Below, in pieces: positions 21,717-32,527 of a DNA stretch of 64,000 bases (its first letter is position 1; every line of letters begins with the position of its first letter). Source of the stretch: Hyaloraphidium curvatum (Eukaryota > Monoblepharomycota > Hyaloraphidiomycetes > Hyaloraphidiales > Hyaloraphidiaceae); the NCBI GenBank assembly GCA_025558095.1, contig JAIVFI010000026.1, positions 310,001 through 374,000 of the forward strand, read 5' to 3'. The notes under the pieces are model-generated. The model was not told where the DNA came from. It made no database searches and saw only the letters and a list, made by a program, of their open reading frames with translations. The position numbers and the translations under genes were made by a program.

Positions 21717-22078
21717 GTCGGAGCTGGGCGAAGCTGCTGCTCGTCCTGATGCGTCCGGAGGATAGAATCTCGTGTCAAACCCCGACCAGGAAGCAAATGG
21801 ATTGAAATTTGTCCGTTTCCTGCTTGCAGAGTTGGAGGAACGTCCCTAAACCTGGTTGAGGTGGAGGCGGGATGAGGCCGCCCCCCCCCCTTTTGACGGG
21901 AGACATACCGCACTTGCCTCTCCCCCTTCTCACTTGCCAGGAGCAGGTCGCCGACAGTTCGCCTTCGAAGAAAACAACGCGCCCCAAAGCGAACAGTGCT
22001 GCGTTACGCGAGGTCAACGCCTTACTTCCTGAGCACGAAGGCCCACTTTCGACTGTCATTGCTCTTCAGTGCCCGAAA
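21717..22078. promoter_or_regulatory. intergenic region between divergent split-barrel and epimerase genes
   Basis: These 362 bp hold a run of ten cytosines at 21881-21890 next to a T-rich stretch, and pyrimidine-rich sequence at 21905-21940. An open frame from 21872 runs into the epimerase but lacks conserved sequence. No gene is supported here. Confidence 0.4.
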
Positions 22079-23098
22079 ATGAAGACCCTGATTACCGGCG
22101 GCGCCGGCTTCATTGGTGCCGAGCTGGCGAAAATGCTCGCGGAGCGGGGAGAGGGCCCGATTATCATCTCTCACCGGACGGGGAGCAACCTGGACCGCAT
22201 CATGGACCTGATGACGTCGGGCAAGGTGGAGACCTGCCTCATGGACCTGAACGATCCGGCCGAGGTGGAGCGCGTGGTGCTGGAGCTCAAGCCGGAGCGG
22301 ATTTTCCACTTTGGCGCGGTGCTTTCGGGGCCGGGGGAGGAGGACCCGGCGGGGCTGCTCAACGCCAACGTGGTGGGATTCATCAAGATCATCGAGGCCG
22401 CGAGGGTCGTCGGGACGAAGCAATTCATATTCGCCTCGTCGATCGGGACCTACGGGAGAGACATTGACCAGACCGAGATCGACGACATGAGCCTGCAGAG
22501 GCCCAACATCGTCTACGGCGTGAGCAAGGTCTTTGGGGAGAACCTCGGGGCTTACTACAAGCACAAGTACGGCATGGACTACCGGGGCCTGCGCTACCCT
22601 TCGATCATCGGTCCGGGCGTGACGACCATGTCGTTCGTGCAGTACACGAGCTGGATGATCGAGCACCCGGCGCTCGGTAAGCCCTTCAAGGTCTGGGTGA
22701 GGCCCGAGGCGACGACGCCGGTCCTGTACTACAAAGACGCTGCGCGGGCGGCGATCGACCTCATGGACGCGCCCCTGGAGAAGATCAAGGTGCGTTTTCG
22801 CTGCTCGACTGCTTGGTGGTGCTCAGTGCTGATCGACGTTTGGCAGGCCATCAATTATCTCGTAGACGCCAAGAACGGCTACAAGAATACACCATCGGCG
22901 GGGCAGATGGCCGACATCATCCGTTCCAAGATCCCCGGCGCGCAGATCACGTTTGACGAGGACGCTGCGGGCCCGCCGCGCAACATCAGGATCAACGACT
23001 GGGTGGCCCGCGAAGAGTGGGGTTGGTCGCCCCAGCTGGATTATCCGGGAATGGTGGATGCCATGATCGCCGAAGTCGCGGAGACGAAGGCAATGTAG
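22079..23098 (+). CDS. extended SDR, threonine 3-dehydrogenase / sugar epimerase type
   Basis: Two exons, 22079-22789 and 22847-23098, give 320 aa. The 57-nt intron is a multiple of three without stops, so it is invisible as an ORF break but interrupts EKIK/AINYLV and has GT..AG ends. The Rossmann motif TGGAGFIGAEL is at the N terminus, and the active site is IVYGVSKVFGE (Y-x3-K, with SS at FASSIG). GLRYPSIIGPG and VRPEATTPVLYYKDAARAA fit NAD-dependent L-threonine 3-dehydrogenases and related D-erythronate dehydrogenases better than UDP-glucose epimerase. The exact substrate is unsettled. Confidence 0.85.
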   Translation: MKTLITGGAGFIGAELAKMLAERGEGPIIISHRTGSNLDRIMDLMTSGKVETCLMDLNDPAEVERVVLELKPERIFHFGAVLSGPGEEDPAGLLNANVVGFIKIIEAARVVGTKQFIFASSIGTYGRDIDQTEIDDMSLQRPNIVYGVSKVFGENLGAYYKHKYGMDYRGLRYPSIIGPGVTTMSFVQYTSWMIEHPALGKPFKVWVRPEATTPVLYYKDAARAAIDLMDAPLEKIKVRFRCSTAWWCSVLIDVWQAINYLVDAKNGYKNTPSAGQMADIIRSKIPGAQITFDEDAAGPPRNIRINDWVAREEWGWSPQLDYPGMVDAMIAEVAETKAM

Positions 23099-23340
23099 GA
23101 ACCTCGGAAAACGGACTGGTAGATGGATGCAATGAACACATGAGAGATGGGCTCAAGTCGACCTGGAAACCCGAACGTACCGCGGACGCCACAATAGCTG
23201 GGGATGAATACGACCTAGAGATTCAAACACATGGATGGATGTCCTTATTTCTGAGCGGATGGAGGCGGACCGCGGACTGTTTGGCGGGAGCGCGGACGAC
23301 TCGGTCGTCAGGGCACCCATCGCAGATAGACACCACCGCG

Positions 23341-25657
23341 ATGTCCCGGCCGCCCGACGCGCCCGAGGCGCCTCCGCGCACGTCGTCGCTGGCCGGCCGG
23401 TCAGGGCGATCGACTCCGCGCCCGGGCGAATCCTCCCCGTCGGTTGTCCCGGGCGTTGTGCACGGCGAGACGGTTCAAATCCGGCCGCTGACGCCCGCGA
23501 GCGGCACGCCGCCCGATGCGCCGCCGTCGCCCGCCGCGTCGCCGTCGTCGCCGCCGCTGCCGCTGCCCGCGATATCCTCCGTCACCGAGCTGCACCGCAC
23601 GCCGTCGGTGTCGTCGCACGGCGTGCCGAACCTCACCATGCTTTCCGAGAGGCTCAAGTCGCAGACGCTGGAGGAGGCCAAGGAGAAGGAGGCCGAGATC
23701 GACAAGCGCATCTTGTCGACGACGGACGTTGCGGAACGCGCCCGCCAGGAGGGCGTGCGCGAGGGCGTCGGCAAGGGCTCAGAGGAGGGCACCGTGAACG
23801 TGTTCTCGTCGCTGGAGGAAATCTACAGCGAGGCGCGTCTGAAGCCCGTGCGGGAGCGCTACGTGAGGCTCAAGGCAAAGTTCGCGGAGCTCTATGGGGC
23901 GGAGCCGGAGTTCTACGCGCGGGCCCCCGGTCGCGTCAATCTCATCGGTGGGCCTTCCGGCAGCGGTTGTGCCTTTGCTTCGTTCTGACACCGCTCCGCT
24001 GTGCTTGTTTTTTGTGCTGCTGCTGGTGCCGGGACACAGGCGACAACATCGACTCCAACGGGTACTCCGTCCTGCCTCTGGCTCTGGACCGCGGGATCAT
24101 CGTGGGCAGCGATCGGCGTCGCAAGGCGACAATCCTCACCGCCTTCCCCGCCAGATCGCCGCCCGGAAATACGACAAGGAAAAGGCCGACCTCAACAACA
24201 TCGACCCCGCCTACACCCACCGCGCCTTCGCCATCCTCCCCGCCGGCGACTCGTACGTCGACTTTGACCCCAAGAAGCCGGACTGGGCCACCCGGGCCAA
24301 GTCCGCCTTCCGCTCCACTTGCGAGGCCCTCAAGCTCGAGCACCCCGCCGGCATCCAGATCCTCGTGGACGGCAACCTCCCCGCCTCGGCCGGCCTGGCC
24401 TCCTCCGCCGCCTTCGTCGCCGCCATCTCCGCGGTCGTGTGTCGCGCCAACGGTCGTACTATGACCCGCGGCGAGCTCGTGCGCGTGGCCGTGGCCGCCG
24501 AGGAGGTGCTGGGGATCCAGTCGGGCGGTGCGGACCAGGCCGCCGTGATCCTGCCTCCGAGCAAGGGTACCGTTCTCCTCGTCTCCTTCGCCGGCGACAT
24601 GCGTTCCGAGGTCGTCGTGCTCCCCGCGGGCGCGGCCTTCGTCGTCGCAGACTCAAAGGTGGCGGTCGATAAGATGCGGTCGGCTCCTTCGAGGCAGAAC
24701 GTGCGGGTGCTCGAGACCCGGCTCGCCGCCGCGGCCATCGAGAACGACCTCAACCTTCAGTGCGAGTCGGCGAAACGCCCGACGTTGAGGATGGTGCAGG
24801 ACGAGTGGCTTGAGAGGGAGGAGAAGGAGTTTGGGGAAGGCGTCGGCAAGGAGGTCGACGAGATCAATGAACTCAAGGACCTGGTGGAAGAGCGGTGGGC
24901 GCTCTTGGAGGGCGACCACAACTGGACCCAGCTGGGTTACTCGGAGAATGACGCCGCGGACGAGCTGGGCATGACGGTGGCTGACCGGCCGATGGCCGGC
25001 TCGACCTTGACTGACTTTCGCTTGCCTGTCGACAGGTCGAGGACATGCGGTTACGCTACTACTCCGACATTCCCCTCGTCATCCCCGAGCGTCTGCACCT
25101 GTACCGCCGCGCGATCCACGTCTTTGGCGAGGCCGCGAGGGTGTACCGCTTCCGCGACACGTGCCGCAAGGCCGCCATCGAGGAGGAGCTGGGGATCAAG
25201 AGGGGCGACGACGTGCTGAAGGTGGGAGGGACCTGACTGGTGGTCAGGGAGCTGCTAACCCTGTCGTTGCGCAGGAGCTGGGAGCGATCATGAACGAGTC
25301 GCACAAGTCCATGTCGGAGCTGTACCAGAACTCGTGCCCCGAGGTCGACGAGCTCGTCGGCATCTGCATCGCCGAGGGCGCGCTCGGGTGCAAGATGACC
25401 GGCGCGGGCTGGGGCGGGTGCGTGATCTCGCTCGTCAGGGAGGCCGACGTGGACGGGTTTGTGGAGAGGGTGCGGAAAGGTGGGCTCGCCCTCCCCTGCG
25501 ACAGTTCGTTGCACGGCTGACGCCTGTGCCCGCAGCGTACCACGACAAGAAGTTTCCGGACAAGGCGGAGGACCCGAAATGGCAGGATGAGGTGGTGTTT
25601 GGCACTGGCGCTGGCGTCGGGGTGGGCACGATCGAGGCATCGGACGTGCGGCTATAG
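23341..25657 (+). CDS. GAL1: galactokinase (GHMP kinase), with a 1-nt frameshift
   Basis: Exons: 23341-23947, 24040-24976, 25036-25221, 25275-25479 and 25536-25657, about 685 aa if one base is restored. An unusual Ser/Pro-rich N-terminal extension of ~110 aa precedes the enzyme. ARAPGRVNLIG gives the catalytic Arg, LPASAGLASSAAF is the GHMP phosphate loop, IQSGGADQA holds the catalytic Asp and MTGAGWGGCV is motif 3. The sugar-binding motif, normally GEHxDY, reads GDNIDSNG here. Exon 2 changes frame at a C run (24146-24149): one more C would join LTAF to RQIAARKYDKEK. It phosphorylates galactose in the Leloir pathway; whether this copy works depends on the frameshift being real. Confidence 0.85.
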
Positions 25658-25803
25658 ACGGGTGTAATGCTATGCTTTACCACGGAATTGACCACCTCAA
25701 TCCACCTAAACGACGTTTTTCGGAGGCTAGTGAACCACCACATCCACATCCAATCACAACCTCCCCAATTCGGCACAAAACAAATGCATCTTCAAACTCT
25801 TCA

Positions 25804-27548
25804 TCAGTTGACAATCGGAAAGTTCGCTTCCACCATCCTGAATGCATTTTCCCAGATCTTGGTGGACTCGGCGTATGACAGCAGGGCGCCGACATGGAAA
25901 GTACCTTTGTTCCCCTGCAGGCCGGCGATCACGGTGTACGGATTTGGGCTCCTCGCCAGCGCCTCGGGGGGGAAGTGCGGCTGGAAACCTTTGTGGCGGT
26001 AGAACCTCTCGAGTGTCACTTTAGCTATGGCCGTTTGGGGGATGTTCGCGATCTGCGCCTCCACGAAGCTCCTGACCTGGTTGTCGTCCAATGGGAAGTC
26101 CGAGTAGGCGAAGCCGGGCGCGAGGAAGTAGGGTACCAATCGCCCGAAGGCGGTCACTGTGGGTGGAGCTGGTTGCGTGCCACCGGCCAGGAGATTCAGG
26201 TTGGTGAGGCTGAAGTTGGTCACAGTAGACAGCGCTCCTCCCTCGATGCCGAAACCGAGTGCGTAGTACTCTCGGAAGCGGACGTCGGCGAAAGCGGCCC
26301 GCTCGCGATCGTCCAGGTCCAGGATCGCCAGGTTCGCCAGGGTCTGCGGGATGGCGACCACGAGCTTGTCCGCCGAGTAGACCTTGGTTGCTTGGTTGCC
26401 GACCTTGACAGTCAGCTGGACACCATCCGCCGTCCTGACGATGTTCCGCACGTCCGACTTAAAGTAGACCTTGAGAGCATTTCTGTCAGCGAAGTTACAC
26501 GGAGGGGTGCTCATGAAAAGACGCACTTTGTTTCCACCCCTGCTGAGGAACCGGGCGATTCCTTCGTAGAAGTTGCCGCATCCGCCTTCTGGCAGCAGCC
26601 CTGTGCGCTGGAACAGTCCGAGGACGAGGATTCCGCGCCGCAGGTTCAGCAAAGCGTACAGGGTCGTGAGTTTGTCGTAGGACCCCACTCCGCCCGACAA
26701 AAGCACAGCAGAAAAAAACGAATTGACTAGGGGCTCGATAGCGGGGTTGGCGGCGATGAACTGGCTGAAGGGCACGAGCAGTTCTGACGGGATGGGGTCG
26801 GGGAAAAGCCCGGCGGATTCGAGCCAGGGGTACTGGTTGACGATCGCAAAGAGAGCTGCGAGAGGCCCGACGAGTGCCGAAAAGTCGCCCGAGAGCGGGC
26901 CTATGGGTCCTATGCCTGCAGAAAAGTCGGCGATGTAGGCCGGGCTCGCGTAGCTTGTGAACGAGAACAAGTCAGGCGGACACACGTGAGCCGTACAAAG
27001 ATCGTGATCACCTCCGAAAATCAATCGGGCGCACGCCGCGGGACGAGAACCTGGCAACATGGAGGTCACTGCGGACTTTCCAGGGGCCGTATGCGGGGTC
27101 GAAGAAGCCAAATTGGTTCAGGAAGGTCGTGTTCGTGTATATGTTGACCCTGGCCGTAGCAAGAGGCGTCAACATCGGAAGATGGATCGAAGGTGGTTGA
27201 TACAGACCCATAGTCGACCCAATCCGGGGCGCCCGGGTAAGGAGGGTTCTTGGACAGTTCCTTGGGAATGTCCTCGGTGTCGCAGTGACCGCCCAGGGTG
27301 TCCTCGGCCTGTGACAGTTGAAGATTACTTGACCGTCCGCGGCTCGTACCGGGACTGCTACTGACCTCGAAGACGCACACGCGGTAGCCGCGGTCGACGA
27401 GGAACACGCCTGTGTTTGCCCCTCCGGAGCCTCCCCCTAGAATCGCGACGTCGCAGTCCCTCTGTGGAGCCGGCGCCCCAGCGGCGAGGCTGGCGAGGAA
27501 GGCGCCCGCGAAGGCGAAGAGGAGCGAGACGCGCGTTCCCGCTGGCAT
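25804..27548 (-). CDS. secreted FAD-dependent amine-oxidase-like oxidoreductase
   Basis: Exons 27548-27366, 27308-27208, 27149-27012 and 26953-25804 give 523 aa; introns are 57-58 nt and phases match. A signal peptide (LLFAFAGAFLASLAAGA) precedes the FAD dinucleotide-binding motif DVAILGGGSGGANTG, and LGGHCDTE follows as in flavin amine oxidases. YSADKLVVAIPQTLANL is the second FAD-contact strand. It resembles fungal beta-cyclopiazonate-dehydrogenase-like proteins, whose substrates are mostly unknown. Being exported, it probably acts on an extracellular or wall-associated compound. Confidence 0.85.
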
Positions 27549-28838
27549 CTTGCGGGTCAGGAAGGCGCGCTTTCGGGCGGGCACCTTGGACGGCGTGTCA
27601 ATAAGCGGGAAGAGTGCCGGCCGGGAATGCCTGATCAGCGCAATGTCGCCCGCGACAATGGGTTGCCGCAGAAATGACGAAATGTGGCCCAGGCGCAAGG
27701 TCTTTGCGGGCTGTGTGGCTCTTGGCCCCCGATCGGAGCCCCGTTTGTGCCTTGCGCAAGCCAGTTTGCGATTCTCGAGGCGCGGACTCGGCGACAAAAC
27801 TCCGCATGACTTCAGCGGTTTGGTGAGAAGTCTGTGCAGACTCGCGAAGTTCTTGCTACACAGCCACGGGCGGAGCGGAAGTTCCGCCCGCAACAATTCG
27901 TCGCCCGATCTTGCTTGAGATCGCCCCGATCCAAAATCCAAGGTGGGGAGGGAAATGGACATCCTCAACCGGACCAGACGCCGATGCCGTCGGCTCCGCT
28001 TTGAACCACCCCTGATCCAGTCCTGCTGAACTATCGCACCCGCATGAAGGCCTAAGGTGCAAACCCAAGCGGTACTCGGCCGCGCCGCACTGCTCGCATT
28101 CGGAGACAAACGTGACTTTGATATCGGATCTTTTGCTCTTGGGCACCTGCGAGTCGAATGGTCAGCGAGCGAAGACCCTCCGGACGCCGTTCGGTTGTCA
28201 CCCACGAGCGCGGCGGCCCTCGCCTGCACGGAGAACGGGACGATTGACACGAGCAGCAAAGCGAGCGCGCGCGTGGCGAGCGTCGCGGGGCTTCGGCGGG
28301 AGAGAGCCTCGCAGTTCTTATCGCAGGAGGTTTAGAGCTTCAGGCGCTCATCCACTACAAGAACGAACCCCTCCCGTTCATGCAGACATGCAATATGGCG
28401 AGCATCTACTGCGGTGATCTCTGCCGGCGTGTCGTGCAGCTCGGTCGTGCTGGAATTTGGGCAGCGGCCACCGTTTGGTCCCGGCCTGGTCCAAGAGACG
28501 GGTGCGTCCTCGAGCTCCTTGGCTCCGTGCCCCTAATGGCATTCGCCTCCTTATGTCCGCGACACCATACACGCATCGCTGATCGATCCCAGCACCTTGC
28601 CACGTGCGCCACACGCGACGTAGAGGCCGAGCGAAGGGGACCGGGAAATCGGGTCCAGTCGGGGCTCACCAGCCATGCCCGACGCTGTGACCGACGCAAA
28701 ATAGTGCGGCTCCGCCCGAAACATCGCCCCGACGTCCAGCTTCGCCCCGACGCCCAGAACATAAGCAGCGCGCTTCGGAGGACTCCTGTCCATCATCACC
28801 AGCGACCAAAGTCGACAATCCACCATCACCCGCCAGCT
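27549..28838. other. 1.29-kb divergent intergenic region between FAD enzyme and lipase
   Basis: This is the longest gap between confident genes outside the transposon zone. It must hold the promoters of the FAD enzyme (-) and the lipase (+). Within it, on the minus strand, is a possible small secreted protein (listed separately). The rest shows only short frames of skewed composition, and no regulatory motif was recognised. Confidence 0.4.
27856..28320 (-). CDS. possible small secreted Cys-containing protein, first exon not found
   Basis: Reading leftward from about 28310, a hydrophobic stretch LALLLVSIVPFSVQA looks like a signal peptide. A GT..AG intron (about 28158-28222, 65 nt, with a CTGAC branch) would join it to a second exon that reads SDIKVTFVSECEQCGAAEY and contains CGC and ECEQC. 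It ends at a stop at 27856. No ATG lies in frame upstream of the leader before a stop, so an upstream exon would be required. The sequence matches no family I know. Support is only the leader plus the clean splice; it could be chance. Confidence 0.25.
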
Positions 28839-29990
28839 ATGGTCGCACTCTACAACCTCTTCCTCGGCGCCTCGGCACTCCTTGGGCTTGCGCTCCAATC
28901 GGCCGCCGCACCGATCGCGCAACCGCCCCTCATGGGCACTCCGGCCCCGGCAAACATTACCATGGACCCGTACTACGGTGCCATGCCGATCTTTCCCAAC
29001 GCCACCTTGCACTCTGGAAAATCGTCTATGACCAACGCGACGGAACAACTTGGCCGGCGCCAGGCTGGGGGATCCTTGAGTGCGTACCGTGTCGAGCAAC
29101 TCCTTGGTCTGGCGCTGACAACTTGACCTATCGCATCAGACTACGAACTCAATCAGAGGGTCCTTGATCAGCTTGCCGCCAGGGTCTCGAAAGACGTGTA
29201 CGGCGGTCTCCAGATGTCGTACACCATCCGTTACGTGGACAGTGCTGGCGGTTGCGGAACGGCAACTTTCTTCCAAGTCATTGCCGCCGAGGAAGTTGCC
29301 TTCTATGTCTCCCAGCAGATCGGATGGAACCTCGTCGTCTTTCAGGGCACTGTGCAGACGAACGGGGAGGATTGGTGGGATAATGTTCAGTACGGGCAAG
29401 CGGACTGCTGGTTGGAGGGTCCGTGCGGCAAGATCCACCACGGATTCTTCAACGAGCTTAAGGAGCGGTCGAAGCGTTTCCGCTACCTCGTGAACCTAGG
29501 TCTTCCGACGCTCGTCACGGGGCACTCCCTTGGTGAGCAATGAAACGGATGTCTAGCTACCGGATTTACTGATGGACGTTCTGCAGGCGCCGCCTTGGCG
29601 ACGGTCGAGGCTCTGCTTTACAAGCGCTTGGGCTCCCCCGAGGTCCGAGTCGTCACTTTCGGCTCCCCGCGCGTGGGCGATCCCGAATTCAGGGATCACT
29701 TCTATCAGAGCGGCATCAGCTCGGCATCGCGGTACGTCAACTTCTACGTCGAGTTCAACGGGGAAACGAGGTCCGACACGGTCACGCACAGCCCAGCCGA
29801 GGTCATGTGGCGGTTCTGGAATCCTCTCTGGCCCTACTTGTACTACAGCCATGTCGGCAACCCGATTTTGATGGACGTCACGCGGCCCGAGTTCCTCGGC
29901 TGCCTGACCTGCCCCGGCTTTCAGCTGCACTCAATGGACCTGTACGTCGCGGAGCTGGAGCGCCGCGCCTTCAAGGCGAACTGGTGCTGA
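28839..29990 (+). CDS. secreted class 3 (fungal) lipase
   Basis: Exons 28839-29088, 29140-29532 and 29587-29990 give 348 aa. A signal peptide (LYNLFLGASALLGLALQSAAA) is followed by a propeptide that ends at a dibasic LGRRQ, a likely Kex2-type site. The alpha/beta hydrolase nucleophile elbow is GHSLGAA, split by the second intron. The oxyanion strand is LVVFQGT, and GSPRVGDPEF is the typical class 3 motif after the nucleophile. An Asp in SRYVNF.. to SDTVTHSP and a His near the end (FQLHSMD) would complete the triad. Expected role: extracellular hydrolysis of triacylglycerols or related esters. Confidence 0.92.
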
Positions 29991-30309
29991 TGCAGGACGA
30001 TAGGCTAAATAGCATAGATCTTCGTCACGGGAGCGACTATGTCACTATTTCATTGTATGGAGTTGAAGTCAGAATGAAGCGCGGCTTTGCATCCAGGCAG
30101 CACCGCTCAATATCGTCCGACGCCTCGCAATGTACGAGGCAGGGCCGAATAATTGGTATCTGTCTGTTTGATTGGGCGTCCGGCAAGATTCTACGAGCTT
30201 CGCCTTTTGACAGGTGCAATTCTCCGGCATGGTATTCCCGGCGGCATATGCTGGTGCGGGCGTCCCGATCTCTTGTCGCCGAAAGAGTCTCCCCGCGCTC
30301 GGTCCCGCG
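29991..30309. other. 319-bp intergenic region before SelO
   Basis: No gene is seen here. In-frame Met codons at 30214 and 30229 would extend SelO upstream with a basic, hydroxylated leader, so part of this region may encode a mitochondrial targeting peptide. Confidence 0.4.
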
Positions 30310-32334
30310 ATGCCCCCGAAACGCGACGCGAGCGCGGCGGAGGACGATGCGCCTTCCGGCCTCCGCCCCGTCGCGTCGCTCGCCTTCAGCTCGGACTTCA
30401 CCTCCCTGAAGGGCGACCCCCTCACGCCCCGCTGGCCCCCGCCCGTCGAGGCCGCGCACCCGCGGGAGCTGCCGCCCGGCTGCCTGTGGTCGTTCTGCGC
30501 GCCCGAACCGGCGGAATCGCTGCGGCTGGTGGCCGTCGACGCCGCCGCACTGGCCAATCTCGGGATCGAGTGGTCGGGAGCTGGGGACCCATCTTCTCCC
30601 TTTGCCGGGATGATGACGGGCCAAAGCCTGCCCCGCGGAGCGAAGCCGTTCGCGATGCGCTACGGCGGCACGCAGTTCGGGCACTACGCAGGGCAGCTGG
30701 GCGACGGGAGGGTGGTCACGCTCGGGGAGCTGGAGGTGCCCGAGCTGGGCGGCAAGGTCGAGCTCCAAATCAAGGGCGCCGGTGTGACGCCCTTTTCGAG
30801 GCGGGGCGACGGGTACGCTTCGTTGCGTGGCTGCGTGAGGTGGGCCGGCCCGCGATCGCTCGCCGTCCGCAGTTGGAACTCATTGATCTCTCCTTGTTCG
30901 CCGGCCCCTGACAGGGAATGGCTGTTCTCCGAGGTCCTCCACGCCCTCGGCATCCCCGTCGCCCGCACCCTCTCCATCTACCTCACCGGCCGGCAGGTGC
31001 AGCGCGACCGCGGCCCCGAGCCCGGCGCGATCCTGTCCCGCGCCGCGCCCTCGTTCGTCCGCTTCGGCACGTTCGAGCTGCTCGCGGCCGAGAACCAGCT
31101 CGAGGCGCTCAAGGCGCTGGCGGACTACGTGGCCGAGAGGCATTTTCGTCCCTGCCTGGACGACGTGGCGGGGTGGGCTAAGGGGACCAACAAGTACGGG
31201 CGGATCCTGCTCGACGTTGCGGAACGGAACGCGGCCATGGTGGCCGCGTGGCAGGCCTACGGGTTCTGCCATGGGACGATCAACACCGACAACCTGTCGG
31301 TACTGGGCCTGACCATGGACCTGAGCGGGCCCAGCGCCTTCATGGACGCCTTGTGAGTGACGGCAGCATGGCACCTCCTTGCCCCGGCAGTTAATCGCAC
31401 CTCTCCCCGCCCTACAAGCGACCCGAACTGGACGCCCAATCTCTCGGATCCCGGAGGCCTGTATGCCTTCGACCAGCAGCCCGACGCCGTCCGCGAGGGC
31501 ATCCGCACGCTGGCGCGCAGCCTCGCGCACCTTGTCGCCGACCGCACGGGGGCAGACCCCGTCGAGCGCACCGCGGCCCACTTCGACGCGTGCTTCCGCC
31601 GGCGCTACCTCGAGCTTATGCGGGCGCGGCTGGGGCTTGCGAGGGAGCGCGAAGGGGACGGGGAGCTAACCGATTCGCTGGTGGGGCTCCTCGCCGAGGC
31701 GAAAGCGGACGCGCACGTCTTCTTCCGCCAGCTGTGCAAGTGGCGCGCCTACATCCCGCCGATCCGGGGCTCCAACCTGCCCGAGGTGCCGGATTTCCCG
31801 GGTATGCTGGCGAAGTGGCACGCCGAGCGCGGCGGGCGGCGCGGCGGACCCGGCGAGGACGCCGAGGGCGTGCGGAAGCGGGCTTCCGAGTGGTTCGAGC
31901 GGTACACGGCGCGCGTGTTCCGCGAGAGCGAGGCGTGGGACAGCCTGATCGAGCTGGACAGGAAACGGCAGGCGCGGATGCGGGCGGCCAACCCGCGCCT
32001 GGTCCCGCGCGGGTGGATCGCGGACGAGATCGCGCGCGAGGTCGAGGCGTGGGCCGCGGCGGGCGATGCCGAGGACGGCGTTGAGGGGCTGGGCGGGGCG
32101 ATGGGGCGGCTCGAGGCCATCACGGTGCACCTGCGGGCGGGGCGCCGCGAGTCCGAGGGGTGCGCGGCGCTGGGGCGGGCGGTGCGGGTGCTGGTGGGCG
32201 ACCTGTGGGGCGGGCTGTCGGAGGAGCTGGGCAACGGCGGGCTGCGCGACGGCGAGGAGCGCGATCGGGCGCGGCGGTGGGCGCGCGAGCCCGAGGGCAA
32301 GCGGGCCAACATGCTGTGCACGTGCTCGTCGTGA
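30310..32334 (+). CDS. SelO-type protein adenylyltransferase
   Basis: Exons 30310-30839, 30915-31352 and 31419-32334 give about 627 aa. Pseudokinase-fold SelO motifs are all present: MRYGGTQFGHYAGQLGDGR, ELQIKGAGVTPFSRRGDG, then after the intron EWLFSEVLHALGIPVAR, CHGTINTDNLSVLG and MDLSGPSAFMDAF. The C terminus is NMLCTCSS, keeping the conserved cysteine pair where animals use selenocysteine. SelO transfers AMP to Ser/Thr/Tyr of redox proteins in mitochondria. Alternative starts at 30214 or 30229 would add a leader (AAYAGAGVPISCRRKSLPAL) plausible as a mitochondrial signal, so the start is not settled. Confidence 0.92.
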
Positions 32335-32527
32335 GCAGGCGGGTTGCGGGCCAACGCGACGCCCCCTGCCCGCCGAGGTACGTGGGACAGAGGCTAGAAG
32401 AACAACCTGTTGTGGCCAGGACCGAAGAGGGGCGATCGTGATTCATGGTCGGCGGATGAGTGATGGGGTCCTTGTGATCAGATCGACGACCAAGCCGGGG
32501 TCTGCCACGTTCGGTTCAGCGACAGCG

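Noticed and set aside
21872-22078. N-terminal extension of the epimerase
   Set aside because: The upstream open frame is Pro/Leu-rich low complexity across a poly-C run; the Rossmann motif starts two residues after the Met at 22079.
28380-28838. N-terminal extension of the lipase from 28380
   Set aside because: The frame is open, but the sequence is Arg/Cys-rich without conservation, and the signal peptide begins exactly at the Met at 28839.
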